Of a stretch of DNA of 10,354 nucleotides, positions 5,959 through 10,354 are shown piece after piece. Origin of the DNA: Acidiferrobacterales bacterium. Its GTDB lineage: Bacteria; Pseudomonadota; Gammaproteobacteria; Acidiferrobacterales; Sulfurifustaceae. The DNA is taken from NCBI GenBank assembly GCA_919902095.1, contig CAKKQL010000033.1:1-10354 (forward strand), written 5' to 3'. The notes under the pieces were generated by a model that saw only the letters and a program-made list of their open reading frames with translations, was not told where the DNA came from and did no database searches. A program made the position numbers and the translations under genes. Numbering within the stretch: the stretch's first letter is position 1; the number at the start of each line of letters is the position of its first letter.

Positions 5959-6041
5959 AAAAGCAGTGAAAAGTGTAAAGTGCGAAGTGTAAAGTGAACT
6001 TATCCGCTTTTCACTTTTAACTTTTCACTTTGCACTGTTTT
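5959..6041. repeat. Period-7 inverted tandem repeat across the WD40/HAD junction
   Basis: The left arm (5963-5997) is five tandem 7-base units of the form NNAGTGN (GCAGTGA, AAAGTGT, AAAGTGC, GAAGTGT, AAAGTGA). The right arm (about 6007-6037), read in reverse complement, has the same period with AGTGAAA-type units. The two arms can pair into one long imperfect hairpin around a short TTATCC-like centre, with outer ends CAGTG (5964-5968) and CACTG (6033-6037) and flanking A4/T5. It is much more AT-rich than its surroundings. It encodes the last residues (KNSAK) and stop of the WD40 gene and forms the whole leader of the HAD gene. It is probably a dispersed intergenic palindromic element that landed here; that is inferred, since only one copy is in the window. 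Confidence 0.8.
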
Positions 6042-7002
6042 TCAGGTCCCAGATACGCACGCTGCCGTCGTCCGCGGTCGTGGCGAGATAGCGGCCATTC
6101 GCGGACAGGCGCACGTATTCGCCGCACAGCTCATGCCGCTGAAAGCGCTTTACGGTCGCGCCGGTTTCCGGGTCCAGAAAATACACCGCGCTGTCCAGTT
6201 GGCGGCTGATGCTGGCGAGCGTGCGGCCATCCGCCCCGAGATGCAGCGAAACGATGATGCCGCCGTGCTCGGTCGGCAGCACCTTGAGCGCACCGCTCGC
6301 CACCTCCCAGCGAAACAATTTGAACCAGCCGCCACCGAGAAGCTGGCCGCCGTCCGGCATGAACACGAGGTCGCGCGCATCGGTCGGTGGTGCGGCGAGC
6401 GCGCGCGGCGTTTCGTGCGTGCGCCACACGAACACCTGTCCGTCGGCGCCACTCGAGGCGAAGCGGCTGCTGGCGCGATGTAGCGTCACTGCGCGCACGT
6501 AATCGCGGTGCAGCGCCCATTCGGCGACGAGCGACAGATCAGCGAGCCGCCACTGGCGCACACGACCGTCCTCGTGGCCGGTCAGCACCAGGCCGCGGGA
6601 CTCGTCGACGGCGAACGCGGTGATGGGCGCAGGCGTGATGCGCTCGTGTTCGAGCCGGCCGTCGCGCTGCCAAACCGCGAGCCTGGCATCGTAGCCGGCC
6701 GAGAGCAACAGCCGGTCGCGCTGCAAAAACGCCAGCCCGTAGACCGATTCGCGGTGCGCCTGCCAGCCGGCGAGCGGCGCGCCGTCCGGTAGCCGCCACA
6801 GACGGATGAAGCCGTCCGAGCCGCCCGAGGCCAGGACATCGGCCGCATCGGCGAACACCAGCACATGTCCCTGATTGTAATGCGCCGCCTCGATGACAGC
6901 GCTCGGCGCCAGCCCGGACGGCGTGCCGGCACAGCTGGCGAGCAGCGGGAGCAGCAGTGTCGCGATCCGGAACCGCCGGCGGATGGATGCGTTGCTGATC
7001 AT
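6025..7002 (-). CDS. WD40-repeat beta-propeller lipoprotein
   Basis: A 325-residue predicted lipoprotein. The N-terminus (MISNASIRRRFRIATLLLPL, then LASC) is a lipoprotein signal peptide with lipobox L-A-S-C and Cys24. Ala at +2 does not suggest inner-membrane retention. Seven WD40-like blades follow, at about 45-81 (IRLWRL), 82-111 (LAVW), 125-151 (VRQW), 165-193 (VFVW), 205-231 (KLFRW), 246-275 (VYFL) and 290-319 (VRIWDL), enough for a closed seven-blade propeller. These act as protein-binding scaffolds; no catalytic function is implied. The start has no strong SD. The last five codons and the stop come from the 5959-6041 repeat, but blade seven is complete, so the protein is probably intact. 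It may be the first gene of the HAD-btuC-btuD block. Its partner is unknown. Confidence 0.82.
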   Translation of the reverse strand: MISNASIRRRFRIATLLLPLLASCAGTPSGLAPSAVIEAAHYNQGHVLVFADAADVLASGGSDGFIRLWRLPDGAPLAGWQAHRESVYGLAFLQRDRLLLSAGYDARLAVWQRDGRLEHERITPAPITAFAVDESRGLVLTGHEDGRVRQWRLADLSLVAEWALHRDYVRAVTLHRASSRFASSGADGQVFVWRTHETPRALAAPPTDARDLVFMPDGGQLLGGGWFKLFRWEVASGALKVLPTEHGGIIVSLHLGADGRTLASISRQLDSAVYFLDPETGATVKRFQRHELCGEYVRLSANGRYLATTADDGSVRIWDLKNSAK

Positions 7003-7021
7003 GGCACTTGGTTCTTAGAAT
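6992..7021 (+). promoter_or_regulatory. Candidate promoter for rppH
   Basis: TTGCTG (6992-6997), an 18-base spacer and TAGAAT (7016-7021; 5 of 6) form a plausible sigma70 promoter overlapping the start of the divergent WD40 gene. Transcription would begin near 7028, giving a leader of about 44 nt. The -35 box is weak. Confidence 0.35.
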
Positions 7022-7046
7022 AGGAGTCTGAATGAGACCTGCATGC

Positions 7047-7061
7047 GACCGCGGCGCGGTC
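7047..7061 (+). repeat. Short perfect inverted repeat before rppH
   Basis: GACCGC-GGC-GCGGTC ends 10 bases before the rppH ATG, where an SD would normally be. As RNA it is a 6-bp hairpin; as DNA a possible operator in the 69-base divergent gap. No SD is seen for rppH. Confidence 0.45.
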
Positions 7062-7071
7062 TGGCGAATCT

Positions 7072-7551
7072 ATGATAGACGAACACGGTTACAGACCCAA
7101 CGTCGGCATCGTGCTGTGCAATGGTCGCGGCCAGGTTTTCTGGGCGCGGCGTTGCGGGCGCGACGGCTGGCAGTTTCCCCAAGGCGGCATCCGTTCGCAC
7201 GAAACCCCGGAGCAGGCGATGTTCCGCGAGTTGCAGGAGGAGGTGGGCCTGCAATCGCAGCACGTCGATGTGCTCGGGTGCACGCGCGACTGGCTGCACT
7301 ACGACATCCCCGGCGAATACCTGAGGCGCAGCGGTCCCTTCCGCGGCCAGAAGCAGATGTGGTTCCTGCTGCGCCTGCTCGGTCGCGACGAGGATGTGCG
7401 TCTCGACGCCAGCCACAAACCCGAGTTCGATGCCTGGCGCTGGATCGACTACTGGAGCGCGCTGGAGCAGATCATCGCGTTCAAGCGCGAGGTGTACCAG
7501 CAGGCGCTGACCGAGCTCGAGCCGTTGCTGCGCGCCGGGCGCGACGCCTGA
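7072..7551 (+). CDS. rppH: RNA 5'-pyrophosphohydrolase (Nudix)
   Basis: A 159-residue cytoplasmic Nudix hydrolase that removes pyrophosphate from the 5' end of triphosphorylated (or diphosphorylated) mRNAs, starting RNase E-dependent decay. The N-terminus [17 protein letters not shown] is nearly that of E. coli RppH ([17 protein letters not shown]). WQFPQGG starts at W33. The Nudix box runs G38-L60 with catalytic R52-E53-L54-Q55-E56-E57, at the same numbers as in E. coli. [11 protein letters not shown] and the PEFDAWRW stretch are also typical. It is a little shorter than the E. coli protein (176) because the basic C-terminal tail is missing. The start at 7072 is set by this conserved N-terminus despite the lack of an SD. 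It is divergent from the WD40 gene and 18 bases upstream of the RND-like gene in the same frame. Confidence 0.96.
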   Translation: MIDEHGYRPNVGIVLCNGRGQVFWARRCGRDGWQFPQGGIRSHETPEQAMFRELQEEVGLQSQHVDVLGCTRDWLHYDIPGEYLRRSGPFRGQKQMWFLLRLLGRDEDVRLDASHKPEFDAWRWIDYWSALEQIIAFKREVYQQALTELEPLLRAGRDA

Positions 7552-7569
7552 CGGCGGCCGCAGACACGG

Positions 7570-10176
7570 ATGCCGTCTAGCGGACTGCTCCGCCGCTTCC
7601 GCCGCCATCCCGTCGGCGGCTTCCTGCTGATCGCGGTGGTCCTGGTGTCCGGGCTGTACGCGCTCGGGCGCATGCCGGTCGAGTTGCTGCCGGCATCCGG
7701 CGCGCCGCGCGTGCGCGTGCACATCGCCGAGCCGGGCGTGAGCGTGGCGATTCTCGACCAGCGGCTGCGACCGCCGCTGGAGCGGGCCCTGCGCGCCGTG
7801 CCCGGCGTGACCGCCATTGCCTCGACCGTGCGGGTCGGCGAGCTGACGCTCGAACTGCAATTTTCCGCCGCTTCGCGCCGCGAGGTGGTGCGGGAAACCG
7901 TCGTGGCGGCGCTCACGCGCGATCGGCTCCCGGCGGATATGGCGGCACCGCGGGTTTCGATTGTCGGCGAGGAGGAATCGCCATCGCTGGTGTTCGCGCT
8001 CACCTCCCAGGCGCGCGACCTGGAGGAGTTGCAGGCCTGGAGCCGCGAAACTTTGGCAAGGCCGTTTCGCGATTTGCGCAGGGTGGGCCGGGTGAAAGTG
8101 AGCGGCGGCGGCACGCGCGAGATGGTCGTGTTTGCCAGCCAGCGCCGTCTCGCCGGGCTGGGGCTGTCGGCCGCCGATGTCATGCGGGCACTGTCCGCGC
8201 AAGCGGTTGGCGGCCGGCATCCGGTTTCGCTTACCAGTCTCACCGAGCTCGAAACCTTCGCGCTGCCGTTGCCGAACGGCGACCGCGTGCCGCTCGCCGA
8301 GGTGGCGCAGATCGCCGAACGCGAGGCGCAAAACCCGTCGCGCGCGCTCTTCGAGGGACAGCCGGCCATCCATCTCGAGATTCATCCGCAACGCGTCGCC
8401 GACGCGGCCGAGGCCGGCAAGCAGGTACAGGCACAGCTTGCCTGGCTGCGCGCCAATGGCCAGGTGCCGGACGATATCCGCATCGTCACCTTGTTCGACC
8501 GCGCCGGCATCGCCGCGCAGGCGCACGCGCGGCTGGCCGCCGCCGGCCTCGCGGCGGCCGTGTGCATATTGCTGCTGGTGCAGTTTTTCCTGCGCGATAC
8601 GCGCCGGACGCTGGTTGCGGGCGCGATGATGGCGGTGTCGCTGTTCGCGGTGCTGGCGCTGCTGTTTGTCAGCGGCCAGTCACTCAACCTGATGACGCTC
8701 AGCGGCTTGCTGCTGGTGACCGGCCTGGCCGCCGCCGGCGCACTGGCGGCGTTTGCGGCGACCGCCACCGGTTCGGCGAGAGCGGTCATCGTCTGCCTGG
8801 CGCCGGCGTTCGCGGCGGCCGTGCCGCTGTTTGTCGTCAGCCTCGCAACGGGCTCGGTATTTCGCGGGCTGTTTCTGGCGCTGCTGCTGGCCTTGCCGGT
8901 CGTATTGCTCGCCGCCGTGCTGCTGGTGCCGGCTGTCGCGCGTCGGCGGGTCGCGTGGCCGCGCGCCAGATGGCTGGAGCGGACGTCGGACGCGCTGTTT
9001 CGCCACGGCCAACGCCATCCGCTGGTTGCGCTTGCCGCTGCCACCACGCTGGTGCTGCTCACCACGGCCGTGTTTATTGACCGGGAAACGCCGGCGCGGC
9101 TTGCCAACATCACGCCGGCGGGGGAACTGCGTCTGCGGTTGCAGGGGCCGGATGACGCAACGCTGGCGCAGATCGCGGCGGACATATTGCAACGGCTTGC
9201 GCCGTTGCCCGGGCTGCAGGACCTGACGCATACGGCGCAGCCGCGCGCGACGCAGGCCGTGATTGATCTGGATGCCGAGCGCGCTGCGGCCGTCGGGCTC
9301 GACGCCTTCGACGTCGCCGTGGTGCTCGGCATCGCGCACGAAGGGCGCATCGTGGGTGAGCTGCACGAAGACGGCGAACGCTACGACATCCGTTTGCGCC
9401 TGTCGGCTGCCGACGGCGGCACATCGTCTTTCGAGCGCCTGTTGTTGCGCGGTGAGGCGCCGCCAGCGCGCGCCCAGCGCGCCGTGTATCTGCGCGATGT
9501 CGCGCGCGTGGCGATGCAGTCGGCGGCCGCGGAGGTTCGCTATCTCGACGGAATACCGGTGATTGAAATTCGCGGCGCGCTGAGTGGCGCGTCGGCGCCG
9601 GAAGTGCTTGACCGCGTGCAGGCGCTGGTTGCCGGCCTGCCGTTGCCCGCCGGTTATGCGCTGGCCTTCGCTGGCGAAGCGACGCCGGCGCGCACAACCG
9701 CCGCCGGCCTGATGGTGCTGGCCGGCAGTATCGCGTTCATCGTTGCCGTGCTCGGCTGGCGCCGCGGCGCGGCCTATGCCGCCGCCATGCTCCTGTGCCT
9801 GTTGTCCGCCATGATCGGCGCGGGCCTAGCGGACAGATTCGGGATGGCGTCGCCATTGCCGGCATGGCAGACGCTGGTTCTGCTTGCTGGCGCGGCCGGC
9901 GCGGTTGCCTCGGTGCTGGCGGATCGTCCCGGACGTGCGGGCCGCAAGCCGGCGCTCGCGCCCGCGCAGTTTCTGCTGTCGGGGGCGGTTGTCCTGACCG
10001 CGTTGTCGGCTCTGGCAGTCGGGCTTAACGGCGTGGCGCCGGCCTTGCAGGCGCTGACAATCACATTACTGGCCGGATTGCTGGCGTTTCTGCTGTGCAC
10101 GCCGCTGCTGTTGCCGCTGTTTTACCGGTGGTTCACGCGCGTCGCCGGGCCGGAACCGAAAGGTCGCAGGGAATAA
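7570..10176 (+). CDS. Shortened RND-superfamily membrane protein lacking the proton-relay residues
   Basis: An 868-residue inner-membrane protein related to the HAE1 (AcrB/MdtB) RND pumps, normally about 1020-1050 residues. Seen: TM1 at 14-33, a first periplasmic loop (about 35-320) with RND signatures (GRMPVELLP, AEPGVSVAILDQRLRPPLE, AVPGVTAI), TM2-TM6 (322-455), TM7 (483-502), a shorter second periplasmic loop (about 503-705), and TM8-TM12 (708-852). The TM4 segment LNLMTLSGLLLVTGL aligns without gaps to AcrB, but the Asp407-Asp408 pair is A389-G390 here. TM10 (about 765-784) has no lysine for Lys940. The cytoplasmic loop after TM4 is also trimmed. The frame is open with normal codon use throughout, so this is not a decaying pseudogene. 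It cannot work as a standard proton-driven pump. No adaptor (MFP) or TolC-type gene is present. ATG 7570 has no strong SD; co-transcription with rppH is likely. Confidence 0.8.
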   Translation: MPSSGLLRRFRRHPVGGFLLIAVVLVSGLYALGRMPVELLPASGAPRVRVHIAEPGVSVAILDQRLRPPLERALRAVPGVTAIASTVRVGELTLELQFSAASRREVVRETVVAALTRDRLPADMAAPRVSIVGEEESPSLVFALTSQARDLEELQAWSRETLARPFRDLRRVGRVKVSGGGTREMVVFASQRRLAGLGLSAADVMRALSAQAVGGRHPVSLTSLTELETFALPLPNGDRVPLAEVAQIAEREAQNPSRALFEGQPAIHLEIHPQRVADAAEAGKQVQAQLAWLRANGQVPDDIRIVTLFDRAGIAAQAHARLAAAGLAAAVCILLLVQFFLRDTRRTLVAGAMMAVSLFAVLALLFVSGQSLNLMTLSGLLLVTGLAAAGALAAFAATATGSARAVIVCLAPAFAAAVPLFVVSLATGSVFRGLFLALLLALPVVLLAAVLLVPAVARRRVAWPRARWLERTSDALFRHGQRHPLVALAAATTLVLLTTAVFIDRETPARLANITPAGELRLRLQGPDDATLAQIAADILQRLAPLPGLQDLTHTAQPRATQAVIDLDAERAAAVGLDAFDVAVVLGIAHEGRIVGELHEDGERYDIRLRLSAADGGTSSFERLLLRGEAPPARAQRAVYLRDVARVAMQSAAAEVRYLDGIPVIEIRGALSGASAPEVLDRVQALVAGLPLPAGYALAFAGEATPARTTAAGLMVLAGSIAFIVAVLGWRRGAAYAAAMLLCLLSAMIGAGLADRFGMASPLPAWQTLVLLAGAAGAVASVLADRPGRAGRKPALAPAQFLLSGAVVLTALSALAVGLNGVAPALQALTITLLAGLLAFLLCTPLLLPLFYRWFTRVAGPEPKGRRE

Positions 10177-10198
10177 ACCCGCCGGCGACGCACGTCAT

Positions 10199-10226
10199 TT
10201 GCGTATCGATTCACTTTATATAAGAT
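10199..10226 (+). promoter_or_regulatory. Promoter of the Tat-signal gene
   Basis: TTGCGT (10199-10204), a 16-base spacer and TAAGAT (10221-10226), within an AT-rich stretch TATATAAGAT, form a sigma70-like promoter 38 bases before the GTG start. A TATAAG reading (10219-10224) is also possible. The local drop in GC supports a real promoter. Confidence 0.55.
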
Positions 10227-10230
10227 ACGC
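10201..10230. repeat. Inverted repeat bracketing the -10 box (candidate operator)
   Basis: GCGTATC (10201-10207) and its exact reverse complement GATACGC (10224-10230) are 16 bases apart, overlapping the -35 and -10 regions. Centre-to-centre spacing is 23 bases, roughly two helix turns, as for a dimeric repressor. The regulator is unknown. Confidence 0.45.
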
Positions 10231-10263
10231 CGCCTATTTCCTGTTAACCGTGAGGAGACGTTT

Positions 10264-10354
10264 GTGAACCCCACCCGCAAAGGCATCCTAGAGAGGCGCA
10301 CCTTCCTCAAAGGCACCCTCGGCGCCACCACCCTGGCGCTCGCGGCCTCGGCCG
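10264..10354 (+). CDS. Tat-exported protein, N-terminal part only
   Basis: The gene runs off the right edge; 30 codons are visible from a GTG start at 10264. A strong SD (GAGGAG, 10252-10257) lies 6 bases upstream and decides the start. The peptide begins MNPTRKGILERRTFLKGTLG and continues ATTLALAASA. It has the twin-arginine motif R-R-T-F-L-K at residues 11-16 followed by a weakly hydrophobic Ala/Leu/Thr region, so it is exported folded by the Tat system to the periplasm. The mature domain is not visible. Such N-termini occur in SoxY (sulfur-carrier protein of thiosulfate oxidation), molybdenum enzymes and others. SoxY is only a guess from resemblance of the signal peptide. Confidence 0.8.
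   Translation, partial: MNPTRKGILERRTFLKGTLGATTLALAASA

Noticed and set aside
7003..7045. A promoter for the WD40 gene in the divergent gap (TATTCT at 7022-7017 on the minus strand)
   Set aside because: No acceptable -35 at the right spacing, and it would leave only about a 10-base leader.
7032..7580. 182-codon plus-strand frame overlapping rppH
   Set aside because: It has an SD-like site but an Arg-rich translation without domains, and the overlapping RppH frame is certain; kept only as a note on translation start.
7015..8526. A 503-codon open frame on the minus strand opposite rppH and the RND-like gene
   Set aside because: It is the antisense shadow of two well-supported plus-strand genes in GC-rich DNA; its translation is rich in Arg, His, Gln and Ala and shows no domain.
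10141..10189. GTCGCCGG and CCGGCGAC arms as a terminator after the RND-like gene
   Set aside because: The arms are 33 bases apart, one lies within the coding sequence, and no T-run follows.

Overview
This is a GC-rich bacterial window, most likely from a gammaproteobacterium. The evidence is a gamma-type RppH N-terminus, Gram-negative envelope systems (a TonB-dependent receptor, two lipoproteins, an RND-family protein) and a Tat-exported protein at the right edge. Sulfur-oxidising lineages are possible, but that rests only on a weak SoxY-like guess for the partial right-edge gene.

The left two thirds is read on the minus strand and is mostly about vitamin B12. Reading in the direction of transcription, a sigma70-like promoter (about 3069-3040) drives a leader holding a well-preserved cobalamin riboswitch aptamer (3014-2821). 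A translational expression platform with visible SD and anti-SD elements follows (2811-2707). Then come btuB (outer-membrane B12 receptor), a small TonB-type energy transducer, and the first 24 codons of a PduO-type cob(I)alamin adenosyltransferase running off the left edge. Together these take up corrinoid across the outer membrane and convert it to adenosylcobalamin.

Upstream on the same strand is a second block: a WD40-propeller lipoprotein, an HAD-IB phosphatase, btuC (FecCD/BtuC-type permease) and btuD (ATPase). It ends in a probable terminator (3558-3514). The HAD, btuC and btuD genes are nearly touching. No BtuF-like binding protein is in the window and no second riboswitch is visible. 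A tiny Ala/Pro-repeat lipoprotein gene with its own strong terminator sits between the two blocks. A period-7 inverted repeat (5959-6041) lies across the WD40/HAD junction and supplies the end of one gene and the leader of the other.

The right third is read on the plus strand: rppH (mRNA 5'-pyrophosphohydrolase), then 18 bases later an 868-residue RND-superfamily protein that keeps the 12-helix layout but has lost the acidic pair of TM4 and the lysine of TM10 used for proton relay. The window ends with the first 30 codons of a twin-arginine signal-peptide protein behind a clear promoter and SD, with an inverted repeat bracketing the -10 region.

The most interesting items are the fully readable B12 switch logic, the relay-less RND protein, the repeat that straddles two coding boundaries, and the HAD phosphatase tied to btuCD.
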